From Bacteroidaceae bacterium (lineage in GTDB: Bacteria; Bacteroidota; Bacteroidia; Bacteroidales; Bacteroidaceae): a stretch of 64,000 nt of DNA. Shown one piece after another: positions 17,414 to 25,969 of the stretch (position 1 is its first letter; every line of letters starts with the position of its first letter). The notes beneath the pieces are model-generated. The model was not told the DNA's origin and made no database searches. It saw only the letters and a list, made by a program, of their open reading frames with translations. The translations under genes were made by a program, and so were the position numbers. The stretch lies in assembly GCA_017535725.1 (NCBI GenBank), contig JAFXTO010000010.1:78910-142909 (forward strand), read 5' to 3'.

Positions 17414-20400
17414 CTATAAATATGATAAATATAGGTAGTTGGTCTGAGCAGGATACTCTGCAGCAAGGGTATCAATCTGATTGACGGTGGGAACGAGGCC
17501 GAGTTCCTTCCTCCACTGGCGGATGAGGTGTCCGGCCTCTTCCATGGAATGCGTTTCACCAAGTCCGAGGGCACGGGCAATCTGGAAATCGGAGAAACCG
17601 TAAACCTTGGCTTCGCGGAGGAGAGTGACGAATTCGGGGGCTTCGAGGTATTCCAGCAGCTCGGTGTTGTCCATGAATTCAGTGAACTCGGAGAACTGGG
17701 CGAAGGATTGCAGACGTTCGTTGATGTGTATGATATGATGGAGCTTTTGTAGGAACCAGCGGTCTATCTTCGTGAACTGGTGAATCTGCTGTACGCTGTA
17801 GCCTACCATCATGGCCTTGGCGATGACAAATATGCGTGTGTCGGTGGCATGTTGTAGTGCAGCTGGAATATCAGTCACGTGCTGTGCTTTGTTATCTACG
17901 AAGCCGTGCATCCCTTGACCTATCATTCGGAGTCCTTTCTGTATGGCTTCTTCGAAGGTGCGCCCTATGGCCATCACTTCGCCAACACTCTTCATCGAGG
18001 AACCCAGTTCGTGGTTCACGCCGTGGAACTTGGACAAATCCCATCGAGGAATCTTGCATACCACATAGTCGAGGGCTGGCTCGAAGAAGGCACTGGTGGT
18101 CTTGGTGACAGAGTTCTTCAGGTCGAAGAGGCCGTAGCCGAGACCGAGTTTGGCGGCGACGAAGGCGAGGGGATAGCCTGTTGCCTTGGAGGCGAGAGCG
18201 GAGGAGCGGGAGAGGCGTGCATTCACCTCGATGACCCGATAATCCTCTGACTGTGGGTCGAGGGCATACTGTACGTTGCACTCGCCCACGATGCCGATAT
18301 GACGGATAATCTTGATGGCAAGGGCTCGGAGTTTGTGGTACTCACTGTTTGTCAGGGTCTGTGAAGGAGCTACCACAATGGATTCACCTGTATGAATGCC
18401 CAGCGGGTCGAAGTTCTCCATATTACAGACCGTGATGCAATTATCAAAACGGTCGCGTACCACCTCATACTCGATTTCTTTCCAGCCTTTCAGCGACTTT
18501 TCTACCAGTACTTGTGGCGAGAACGAGAATGCTTCTTCGGCCTGAACCAGCAGCTCTTCGTCATTATCACAAAAGCCGGAACCGAGACCGCCGAGGGCGT
18601 AGGCTGCACGTAGAATAACGGGGAATCCCAATTCGTGGGCTGCTTTCTGCACTTCCTCTACCGTGGAACAAGCCTCGCTCTTGATGGTCTTCACGTCAAT
18701 CTCATCGAGTCGTTTCACGAACAGTTCACGGTCTTCGGTGTCAATGATGGCTTGAATGGGGGTGCCGAGTACTTTGACACCATACTTATCCAAAACCCCT
18801 CGTTTGTAGAGTTCCACTCCGCAGTTCAAGGCGGTCTGTCCACCAAACGACAACAAGATACCATCGGGACGTTCCTTTTCGATGACACGTTCCACGAATT
18901 CGGGCGTTACGGGCTGGAAATAAACGACATCGGCCACATCCTTTGAAGTTTGTACTGTAGCGATATTCGGGTTAATGAGTATGCTTCTCACCCCCTCTTC
19001 CTTCAACGCCTTCAGGGCCTGTGCTCCAGAGTAGTCAAACTCGCCCGCCTGGCCAATCTTCAAGGCGCCAGAACCGAGGAGCAACACACTCTTTATAGTT
19101 GACGAGTAGACGAGTTCTTCAAGCGTGAAGCGTCGCAAGGCGCCGAGCGGACGAGTTCTTGAGGTTTCAAGCGAGCAAGCTCGAGCGGACAAGTTGTTAC
19201 CTTCATCTATCAACCTGTCAACTTGTTTACTTTTCAACTTGTCAACTAAAGAAACGAACTCATCAAACATCCATTCAGTATCGGTTGGACCACTACAAGC
19301 CTCTGGGTGGAACTGTGCCGAGAACCAAGGGTTCGTCTTGTGGCGGATGCCTTCGTTGGAACCATCGTTCATGTTCACAAAGAGGGGTTCCCAATCGGAG
19401 GGTAGGGTGCTGTCATCTACAGCATAGCCGTGATTCTGCGAGGTGATGAAGCAGCGGGTGGTTCCTACTTGACGAACAGGTTGGTTATGCGAACGATGTC
19501 CATATTTTAACTTGTATGTTTTTGCGCCAGCAGCACGTGCCAGCAGTTGATTACCCAGGCAGATGCCCATAAGGGGACGGATAAAGACACTCCCCACGCC
19601 CTCCCTGTTAGGGAGCGAGCAGTTACTATTGATAGCTTCTTTTTGCAGAAAAACACGGATGTGTTCTACTGTCTTACCGCATTGCTCGGGGTCGCCAGGT
19701 CCATTGGCCAGGAAGAGACCGTCGAAATCAAGCTGGTTGAAGTCGTAGTCCCAAGGAACGCGGATGACTTCCACACCCCGCTTGAGGAGACAGCGGATAA
19801 TGTTGGCCTTCACTCCGCAATCCACGAGTACAACCTTTGGTGGCACAGAGAATGCTGAGGAAACAGAGGACACAGGGTTTATTTCTTCCGCAGTCGGTTT
19901 GTAGGTGATCACTTCCTTGCAACTCACCTGTTCCACCCAGTTTATAGAGCCGTAGGCAAGATTCTCTTGAGGGTCTATATCTTCTATATGGCTTAGACCT
20001 TCTATAACAATCCGTCCTCTCATCACGCCGTGCTCGCGGAGGAGTTTGGTGAGGCGGCGGGTGTCGATTCCTGTGATAGCAGGAATCTTCTCGCGTTTAA
20101 GCCACGAGCCCAGCGACTCCTTGCCATTCCAATGAGAATACTCCTCGCTGTATTCAGCAACAATAAGCCCTTTGACGTGGATTTTCTCGCTTTCCATGAA
20201 CAACGGAAGCATATTTCTCTGTAAACTCTGTTCTCTCTCTGTGCTCTTTGTTTCGGGTACACCATAGTTACCTATCAGCGGATAAGTAAATGTCAGTATC
20301 TGTCCAGCATAGCTTGGGTCTGTCAAGCTCTCTGGGTATCCCGTCATGGCGGTATTGAACACTACTTCGCCCATCGTGTTTTGCTCAGCTCCGAACGACC

Positions 20401-20452
20401 AGCCGCAAAACACCGTGCCATCTTCCAATATCAGTCTTGCTTCTTTGCTCAT
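17414..20452 (-). CDS. carA-carB: Fused carbamoyl-phosphate synthase: CarA joined to the N-terminal half of CarB
   Basis: Predicted to make carbamoyl phosphate for pyrimidines and arginine. Residues 1 to about 395 are the small subunit (MSKEARLILEDG..., amidotransferase Cys in MGICLGNQLLARA, FHPEACSGPTDTEW). A repeat-derived linker follows (about 395-450), then the first half of the large subunit: LLLGSGALKIGQAGEFDYSG, YALGGLGSG, IEYEVVRD, NARLSRSSALASKATGYP and SMKSVGEVMAIGRTFEEA. The protein stops at QIDTLAAEYPAQTNYLYLSY, exactly where the second ATP-grasp half normally begins, so the second ATP site and the regulatory MGS domain are absent. The large-subunit motifs resemble animal CPS1/CAD more than E. 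coli. A family B element sits about ten residues before the catalytic Cys. ATG 20452 is preferred over the adjacent GTG. A separate full CarB elsewhere cannot be excluded. Confidence 0.88.
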   Translation of the reverse strand: MSKEARLILEDGTVFCGWSFGAEQNTMGEVVFNTAMTGYPESLTDPSYAGQILTFTYPLIGNYGVPETKSTEREQSLQRNMLPLFMESEKIHVKGLIVAEYSEEYSHWNGKESLGSWLKREKIPAITGIDTRRLTKLLREHGVMRGRIVIEGLSHIEDIDPQENLAYGSINWVEQVSCKEVITYKPTAEEINPVSSVSSAFSVPPKVVLVDCGVKANIIRCLLKRGVEVIRVPWDYDFNQLDFDGLFLANGPGDPEQCGKTVEHIRVFLQKEAINSNCSLPNREGVGSVFIRPLMGICLGNQLLARAAGAKTYKLKYGHRSHNQPVRQVGTTRCFITSQNHGYAVDDSTLPSDWEPLFVNMNDGSNEGIRHKTNPWFSAQFHPEACSGPTDTEWMFDEFVSLVDKLKSKQVDRLIDEGNNLSARACSLETSRTRPLGALRRFTLEELVYSSTIKSVLLLGSGALKIGQAGEFDYSGAQALKALKEEGVRSILINPNIATVQTSKDVADVVYFQPVTPEFVERVIEKERPDGILLSFGGQTALNCGVELYKRGVLDKYGVKVLGTPIQAIIDTEDRELFVKRLDEIDVKTIKSEACSTVEEVQKAAHELGFPVILRAAYALGGLGSGFCDNDEELLVQAEEAFSFSPQVLVEKSLKGWKEIEYEVVRDRFDNCITVCNMENFDPLGIHTGESIVVAPSQTLTNSEYHKLRALAIKIIRHIGIVGECNVQYALDPQSEDYRVIEVNARLSRSSALASKATGYPLAFVAAKLGLGYGLFDLKNSVTKTTSAFFEPALDYVVCKIPRWDLSKFHGVNHELGSSMKSVGEVMAIGRTFEEAIQKGLRMIGQGMHGFVDNKAQHVTDIPAALQHATDTRIFVIAKAMMVGYSVQQIHQFTKIDRWFLQKLHHIIHINERLQSFAQFSEFTEFMDNTELLEYLEAPEFVTLLREAKVYGFSDFQIARALGLGETHSMEEAGHLIRQWRKELGLVPTVNQIDTLAAEYPAQTNYLYLSYL
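19095..19250 (+). repeat. S-type repeat at the CarA-CarB joint
   Basis: On the plus strand GAGTTCTTGAGGTTTCAAGC-GAGCAAGCTCGAGCGGAC matches the repeat inside asnB (there in sense orientation). A diverged second copy (GAGTTCTTCAAGCGTGAAGC...GAGCGGAC) lies directly beside it, followed by caacttgt microsatellite. In CarAB it is read as ...NNLSARACSLETSRTRPLG..., a linker with no counterpart in separate CarA or CarB. Confidence 0.75.
19587..19632 (+). repeat. Family B palindromic element in the carA part
   Basis: Plus-strand ACTCCCCACGCCCTCCCT-GTTAGGGAGCGAGCAGTTAC. It is read in the gene as [12 protein letters not shown], immediately upstream of the amidotransferase nucleophile motif GICLG. This reading frame differs from that used by the pyrG/dapF composite. 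Confidence 0.8.
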
Positions 20453-20514
20453 CACATTGTCGTTATTACGTTATTTCGTTATTACGTTTTACCGTCAATA
20501 TTCAACGTTTAGTT

Positions 20515-20573
20515 TCGCTGACTTTCGTCACGACTCGGCCATTTCAAGCAAGCTTGATGGCTCTCGCTGCTCC
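20515..20573 (+). repeat. 59-bp dispersed repeat, copy 1
   Basis: TCGCTGACTTTcGTCACGAC... to CTCGCTGCTCC matches 45453-45511 with about four mismatches. It lies in the 156-base gap between carAB and asnB, together with gttattacg and ttcaaccttt simple repeats. The AAGCAAGCTT/CTCGCTGCTC part is reminiscent of the S-type repeat. Confidence 0.8.
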
Positions 20574-20611
20574 GAAAGTTCAACGTTTCAACCTTTCAAC
20601 TTTTCAACCTT

Positions 20612-22363
20612 TCAATATGCCTTTTCATGAACCCCTTTTACAGCGCGTCCACTGGGGTCGTTCATATTCTTGAATGCGGCATCCCATTCGAGTGCAATGG
20701 CTGTGGAGCAGGCAACTGAAGCCTCCTGGTTCACACTGCGGGCTGCGCTGTCGCTGGGGAAATGCTCCGCAAAGATACTACGGTAGTAATACTCTTCCTT
20801 GTTGAGTGGCGGGTTGATGGGGAAACGTTCGGCAGCGTGCGCCATCTGTTCGTCCGTGACAGCCTCGGAGGTGATTTTTTTCAGCGTGTCGATCCAAGAA
20901 TAACCCACTCCGTCGCTGAACTGTTCCTTCTGTCGCCAGGCGATTTCATCGGGCAACATATCAGCGAAAGCCTCGCGGACAATGCGCTTTTCAATCTCGA
21001 AGCCGTCGCCGCCCTTCTTCAAACCACACATTTTCGCTTCTGGATTCGTTCGCATCGCCACATCCAAGAACTCTTTATCGAGGAACGGTACGCGTCCCTC
21101 AACGCCCCAGGCACAGAGGCTCTTGTTGGCACGGAGACAATCGTAGTAGTGTAGCTTGCTGAGCTTTCGGACTGTCTCTTCGTGGAAAGCCTGCGCGTTG
21201 GGTGCTTTGTGGAAATAGAGATAACCACCGAAAATCTCATCAGCTCCCTCGCCACTGAGCACCATCTTGATACCCATCGATTTGATGACGCGAGCCAACA
21301 GGTACATCGGTGTGGAGGCCCGGATGGTAGTCACATCGTAGGTCTCTATGAAATAGATAACATCGCGGATGGCATCGAGGCCCTCCTGAATGGTGTAGTT
21401 AATTTCGTGGTGTACGGTGCCGATGTGCTTGGCCACGAGGCGAGCTTTCTCCAAGTCTGGTGCCCCCTTCAAACCTACTGCGAAGCTATGCAGACGGGGC
21501 CAGTAGGCACGGGTCTGGGAGTCGTCCTCAATGCGGTGCTCGCTGAACTTCTCGGCGATGGCTGAAACGACACTTGAATCCAATCCACCGCTAAGCAAAA
21601 CGCCGTATGGTACATCAGACATTAGCTGTCGCTTTACGGCCGCTGTGAGGGCTTCGTGTATTTCTTCCGCGCTGGCGGGGTTGTCTTTTACTGCTTGATA
21701 GTCGAACCAGTCGCGCTTGTAATAACGCTTCATGCCTGGTTCCTTGCTCCAGTAATAATGCCCTGGTAGGAACGGCTCGTAGCGCTCGCATTGTCCTTCG
21801 AGGGCCTTCAACTCGCTGGCCACATAAACCTTTCCATCGCTGTCATAACCTATATAAAGAGGTATCACGCCAATGGGGTCGCGGGCAATCAGGAATTCAT
21901 CCCGTTCTTCGTCGTAGAGGGCAAAGGCGAAAATGCCGCTGAGCTGTTCCAGCATAATTGACAAGTTGTTTAGTTGTTTACTTTTCAACTCGTCAGCTCG
22001 AGCTTGCTCGCTTGAAACTTCAAGAATATTTCTCATTTCACGATACAATGCCAATATCACCTCGCAGTCACTGCCCGTCTGGAACTCATACGATCCAGCA
22101 AACCGGCGACGGATTTCCTGATGGTTATATATTTCACCATTGACAGCCAATACCTGCTTGCGGTCAGGTGAGAACAACGGCTGTCCACCACTCTCAGGAT
22201 CCACGATACTCAGTCGTTCGTGGGCAAGGATGGCACTCCCGCCACAATATATTCCACTCCAGTCTGGTCCGCGATGACGAATCTTCTGACTCATACGCAA
22301 CGCTTTCTGTCGTAAACCAGACGTTTGCTGCTTGATGTTAAAGATAGATACAATTCCACACAT
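20612..22363 (-). CDS. asnB: Asparagine synthase (glutamine-hydrolysing), with an inserted repeat
   Basis: Converts aspartate, glutamine and ATP to asparagine. The 583-residue protein starts MCGIVSIFN (nucleophile Cys), has RHRGPDWSG, LSIVDPESGGQP and VNGEIYNHQ, the synthetase PP-loop SGGLDSS, and ends DPSGRAVKGVHEKAY as in E. coli AsnB. Compared with that enzyme, about 24 extra residues follow EVILALYREM: ILEVSSEQARADELKSKQLN and a few more. They come from the S-type repeat, and the frame is kept. The gene is 25 bases from pyrG, so it is in the same operon. Confidence 0.95.
   Translation of the reverse strand: MCGIVSIFNIKQQTSGLRQKALRMSQKIRHRGPDWSGIYCGGSAILAHERLSIVDPESGGQPLFSPDRKQVLAVNGEIYNHQEIRRRFAGSYEFQTGSDCEVILALYREMRNILEVSSEQARADELKSKQLNNLSIMLEQLSGIFAFALYDEERDEFLIARDPIGVIPLYIGYDSDGKVYVASELKALEGQCERYEPFLPGHYYWSKEPGMKRYYKRDWFDYQAVKDNPASAEEIHEALTAAVKRQLMSDVPYGVLLSGGLDSSVVSAIAEKFSEHRIEDDSQTRAYWPRLHSFAVGLKGAPDLEKARLVAKHIGTVHHEINYTIQEGLDAIRDVIYFIETYDVTTIRASTPMYLLARVIKSMGIKMVLSGEGADEIFGGYLYFHKAPNAQAFHEETVRKLSKLHYYDCLRANKSLCAWGVEGRVPFLDKEFLDVAMRTNPEAKMCGLKKGGDGFEIEKRIVREAFADMLPDEIAWRQKEQFSDGVGYSWIDTLKKITSEAVTDEQMAHAAERFPINPPLNKEEYYYRSIFAEHFPSDSAARSVNQEASVACSTAIALEWDAAFKNMNDPSGRAVKGVHEKAY
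21960..22028 (-). repeat. S-type repeat inserted in asnB
   Basis: The minus strand reads ATTCTTGAAGTTTCAAGC-GAGCAAGCTCGAGCTGACGAG, then TTGAAAAGTAAACAAC. The first part matches the repeat at the CarA-CarB joint in opposite gene orientation, and the ttgaaaagtaaacaa part is also shared. The core GAGCaaGCTC can fold. Confidence 0.8.
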
Positions 22364-22388
22364 AGTTTAATTGGACAATTATATGATT

Positions 22389-24206
22389 TTACAATTTTTC
22401 AATACAGGCTTTGATAAACGAAATGAACAATGGATGCGGATGCAATACCGTAGACGAGTATTCAGGATGAAACTGCGTGCCGATGTACCAGCGCTTGTCT
22501 GGTATCTCGACAATCTCTACCAGATCGGCAGCAGGGTTGATTCCCACGCACTTCATGCCCATTGCCTCGTATTCCTCTTTAAAAACATTGTTAAACTCGT
22601 AGCGGTGACGGTGCCTTTCTCTGATAAGAAGACCGGACTCTCCCCCTGCCCTCCCTTTTAGGGAGGGAGCGGATTCTCCTGACTGAGAGTATGCTTCAAA
22701 AGCTTTGCTTTCAGGTCGTAATAGGCACTCATAAGCTCCTAATCTCATAGTTCCGCCCATCTGGGTGATGGACTTTTGCTCTGACATGAGGTCTATAACA
22801 TTTACGGGAGGCTCGATTTCCAAAGGTAACCGCTCCCTCCCTAAAAGGGAGGGCGGGGGGAGAGTCTGTTGGGTGTCAGGTCTCATCTCAGCGCTGTTGG
22901 CGTCCTTGTAGCCCAACACATTACGGGCGAATTCAATGACCATCATCTGCATACCCAGACAGATGCCGAAGGTTGGAATATCGTGCGTGCGAGTGTACTC
23001 TGCCGCGATAATCTTGCCCTCGATACCACGCTGGCCGAAACCAGGGCAAATGACGATGCCTGCCATGCCTTCGAGCTTCTTGGCCACGTTCTGACTTGTA
23101 ATCTCTTCGCTGTTGACGAAGTGCAACTGTGCCTTCAGGTCGTTATAAATGCCAGCCAGATTCAGACTCTCTCGAATGCTCTTGTAGGCATCCTGCAAGT
23201 GGTATTTTCCCACCAGCCCGATGTGAACTTCGCGCTTGGCGTTGCGCTGTTTGTCTAAGAAGTCACGCCAAGGTTTCATGGCTGGCGTCTCTCCCACTGG
23301 AATACCAATCTTACGCAAAATGGCTGCGTCAAGCCCTTGGGACTGCATACTCACTGGTACCTCATAAATGCTGGGCATATCCTCGCTTTGCACCACGCAC
23401 TCCAAATCGACGTTACAAAACGATGCCACCTTCATGCGCATAGAGTCGTCGAGGTGGCGTTCTGTCCTGAGGACGAGAATATCAGGCTGAATCCCCATTC
23501 CTTGTAGTTCCTTCACGCTATGCTGCGTCGGTTTTGTCTTCAGTTCGTCAGCCGCCTTCAAGTAAGGTACGTAAGTCAGATGAACGCACACTGCATCACG
23601 TCCTAACTGCCAACGCAGCTGACGGATAGCCTCCATAAACGGAGCACTTTCGATGTCGCCGATAGTACCGCCGACCTCTGTGATGACAAAGTCGTAGGGG
23701 GACTCTCCCCCCGCCCTCCCTGTTAGGGAGGGAGCAGAATGTCTTGTAGGCAGTTCTCTTTCAGAGTCAAAGGTAACTGCTCCCTCCCTGACAGGGAGGG
23801 CGGGGGGAGAGTCTGGTATTCTCAGCATCCTCCGCTTTATCTCATCCGTAATGTGCGGCACCACTTGTATCGTCTTTCCCAGATAGTCGCCGTGCCGCTC
23901 GCGGTCTATTACCGTTTTGTAGATGCGCCCCGTCGTGATACTGTTGTTGCGTGTGGTGTGTATACCCGTAAACCTTTCATAATGTCCCAGGTCGAGGTCG
24001 GTCTCGAAACCATCCTCCGTCACGTAGCATTCGCCGTGCTCGTAGGGATTCAGCGTCCCTGGGTCGATGTTGATATACGGGTCGAATTTCTGAATGGTGA
24101 CCTTGTAGCCACGTGCCTGCAGCAGTTTACCGATGGTGGCGGAGATGATTCCCTTGCCAAGCGAGGAAACCACGCCACCAGTTACGAAAATGTATTTTGT
24201 ATCCAT
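22389..24206 (-). CDS. pyrG: CTP synthase with several in-frame palindromic insertions
   Basis: Aminates UTP to CTP with glutamine and ATP. The 605-residue product is about 60 longer than E. coli PyrG. The synthase domain starts MDTKYIFVTGGVVSSLGKG and has KFDPYINIDPGTLNP. The amidotransferase has GICLGMQMMVIEFARN and FHPEYSST. The extra residues are (1) [17 protein letters not shown]... to ...GRAGGES, between KRRML and YDFVITEVGGTIGD; (2) [18 protein letters not shown] after NSAEMRPDTQ; (3) ESAPSLKGRAGGESG before LIRERHRHRYEFN. All come from family B elements. The insertions fall where the E. coli protein has loops between conserved blocks. Confidence 0.95.
   Translation of the reverse strand: MDTKYIFVTGGVVSSLGKGIISATIGKLLQARGYKVTIQKFDPYINIDPGTLNPYEHGECYVTEDGFETDLDLGHYERFTGIHTTRNNSITTGRIYKTVIDRERHGDYLGKTIQVVPHITDEIKRRMLRIPDSPPALPVREGAVTFDSERELPTRHSAPSLTGRAGGESPYDFVITEVGGTIGDIESAPFMEAIRQLRWQLGRDAVCVHLTYVPYLKAADELKTKPTQHSVKELQGMGIQPDILVLRTERHLDDSMRMKVASFCNVDLECVVQSEDMPSIYEVPVSMQSQGLDAAILRKIGIPVGETPAMKPWRDFLDKQRNAKREVHIGLVGKYHLQDAYKSIRESLNLAGIYNDLKAQLHFVNSEEITSQNVAKKLEGMAGIVICPGFGQRGIEGKIIAAEYTRTHDIPTFGICLGMQMMVIEFARNVLGYKDANSAEMRPDTQQTLPPPSLLGRERLPLEIEPPVNVIDLMSEQKSITQMGGTMRLGAYECLLRPESKAFEAYSQSGESAPSLKGRAGGESGLLIRERHRHRYEFNNVFKEEYEAMGMKCVGINPAADLVEIVEIPDKRWYIGTQFHPEYSSTVLHPHPLFISFIKACIEKL
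22636..22675 (-). repeat. Family B element in pyrG (C-terminal site)
   Basis: Hairpin CTCCCTtttAGGGAG with C-rich flank. Read as ESAPSLKGRAGGES, the same frame as the right arm of the pyrG composite. Confidence 0.85.
22821..22866 (-). repeat. Family B element in pyrG (middle site)
   Basis: The minus strand reads GACTCTCCCCCCGCCCTCCC-TTTTAGGGAGGGAGCGGTTACCTTTGG. It ends in TACCTTTG on the sense strand. Read as [16 protein letters not shown], a different frame from the composite. Confidence 0.85.
23701..23813 (-). repeat. Composite element: two inverted family B copies with a shared spacer, in pyrG
   Basis: 113 bases. Both ends read GACTCTCCCCCCGCCCTCCC inward, so they are inverted repeats. 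The spacer contains GTTACCTTTGACTCTGAA and CTGCCTACAAGACAT. The spacer and arms match the dapF composite with few mismatches and encode the same peptide, [11 protein letters not shown]...ELPTRH. Confidence 0.9.
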
Positions 24207-24232
24207 TTGATATCGGGATTATTCATTTATGG

Positions 24233-25960
24233 TTAATGATTCAGGAACCATTCTACGAATGCTTCATTCACACGACGGATGCCGCCAGGCGTAGGATAAT
24301 GACCCGTGAAATACCAATCGCCCTGATGGTTGGGACAGGCGGTGTGCAAGCCCTCGATGCTTTGGAATACCAGCTCGACGGGTGCCTTCATTCCTTCTGG
24401 CCGCAGCATTTCAACGATTTTTGCGTTGATTTCTGCAACGGTGAAAGGGTCATAAATACGTCTGACATGATTTGATTCAAAAGGATGTTCCTTGCAAGCT
24501 TGATAGACCTCGTTGATGATTTGATTGGTCATGCGTTTCTCTTTCAACAGAGCTATCGCTGCGCGAAATGCGCAGAGGTCTTCTAACCGGGCCATGTCAA
24601 TACCATAAAAATCAGGGTAGCGTACCTGCGGTGAACTGCTGACTATCACAATTTTCTTGGGATGCAGACGGTCGAGAATCTTGAAAATGCTCTCTTTCAA
24701 GGTCGTTCCGCGAACAATTGAGTCATCAATAATGACCAGGTTGTCTTCGTTGGGTCGCAGGCAACCGTAGGTAATGTCATAGACGTGGGCTGCAAGATCA
24801 TTACGAGCTCCAGCCTCGGTGATGAATGTACGTAGTTTGATATCTTTCCATGCAACTTTCTCTGTTCGCACGTCGAGGCCTTGTCTGCGGAAGCCTTCGA
24901 CCATACCATAGAAAGCCACCTCTGCGGTATTGGGAATGAACGAAAAGACGGTGTGGTCGGTATCGTGGTTAATAGCTTTAAGGATAGGGGTTGTAAGTTG
25001 TTCGCCCAACCGCTTGCGTTCCTGATAGATGTCGCAGTCCGAACCTCGGCTGAAATAGATTCGTTCGAAACTGCATTGGCTGTCGCCGCGTTGCGGTAGG
25101 ATGGTTTCTGTTCTCATCTCCCCGAGTCTGTTGACAATCAACGCCTCGCCTGGAGCAATCTCATGGATTTGTTCTGTTGTGAGGTCAAAAGTGGTTTGCA
25201 ACACAGGACGTTCACTGGCCACCGCCACAACCTCGTCGTCCTGATAGAAAAAGGCTGGGCGTATCCCCCAAGGATCACGCACGGCAAACATCTCGCCTGA
25301 GCCAGTGAGGCCGCAGAGCACGTAGCCCCCATCGTAGTCGGGTAGGGAAGTGCGCAGCACGCGGGCCATATCCACATGGTCATCAATATAACGGGTGATG
25401 TCGAGGTCTTGGAGACCCATTTTCTTTGCCTCCTCGAAGCATCTCTCCACCTCGCGGTCAAGGCGGTGCCCAATCCATTCAAGTGTGATATAGCTGTCGC
25501 CATACATTCTTGGCGACTGTCCCTGACGCACAATCTTCGCAAAGATTTCATCGATATTCGTCATGTTGAAGTTGCCACAGAGACACAAGTTCTTTGCCCG
25601 CCAATTGTTTCGGCGAAGGAAAGGATGCACATACTGCAGGCCACTTTTACCTGTCGTGGAGTAACGAAGGTGCCCCATGTATAGGGAGGCAGAATCCCAA
25701 CAAGTTGTCCTTCCGAAAATCTCCGTGATGGCATCCTTTCCCTCCGCCTTCTCACGAAACATATATTCTTCCCCAACGGGAGCAGCCAGGTTGACGCAGG
25801 CAATACCTGCGCCCTCCTGACCGCGATTGTGTTGTTTTTCCATCATGAGATACAGTTTATTCAGTCCGTAGTGTCCTGTACCGTACTTCTCCTGATAGAA
25901 TGTCTGTGGCTTCAATAGACGAATCATCGCCACGCCACATTCATGTTTGAGTTCTTCCAT
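24233..25960 (-). CDS. purF: Amidophosphoribosyltransferase-like glutamine amidotransferase
   Basis: Predicted to make phosphoribosylamine from PRPP and glutamine, the first step of purine synthesis. The 575-residue protein starts MEELKHECGVAMIRL. Cys8 would be the nucleophile after a seven-residue propeptide. It has QHNRGQEGAG, YMGHLRYSTTGKSG, LCGNFNMTN, RDPWGIRPAFF and the PRPP loop VIIDDSIVRGTT. The sequence is of the longer Bacteroidetes type, so a paralogue with a related role remains possible. It lies 26 bases upstream of pyrG and nine bases after the outer-membrane gene. Confidence 0.83.
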   Translation of the reverse strand: MEELKHECGVAMIRLLKPQTFYQEKYGTGHYGLNKLYLMMEKQHNRGQEGAGIACVNLAAPVGEEYMFREKAEGKDAITEIFGRTTCWDSASLYMGHLRYSTTGKSGLQYVHPFLRRNNWRAKNLCLCGNFNMTNIDEIFAKIVRQGQSPRMYGDSYITLEWIGHRLDREVERCFEEAKKMGLQDLDITRYIDDHVDMARVLRTSLPDYDGGYVLCGLTGSGEMFAVRDPWGIRPAFFYQDDEVVAVASERPVLQTTFDLTTEQIHEIAPGEALIVNRLGEMRTETILPQRGDSQCSFERIYFSRGSDCDIYQERKRLGEQLTTPILKAINHDTDHTVFSFIPNTAEVAFYGMVEGFRRQGLDVRTEKVAWKDIKLRTFITEAGARNDLAAHVYDITYGCLRPNEDNLVIIDDSIVRGTTLKESIFKILDRLHPKKIVIVSSSPQVRYPDFYGIDMARLEDLCAFRAAIALLKEKRMTNQIINEVYQACKEHPFESNHVRRIYDPFTVAEINAKIVEMLRPEGMKAPVELVFQSIEGLHTACPNHQGDWYFTGHYPTPGGIRRVNEAFVEWFLNH

Positions 25961-25969
25961 ATAATTGGG

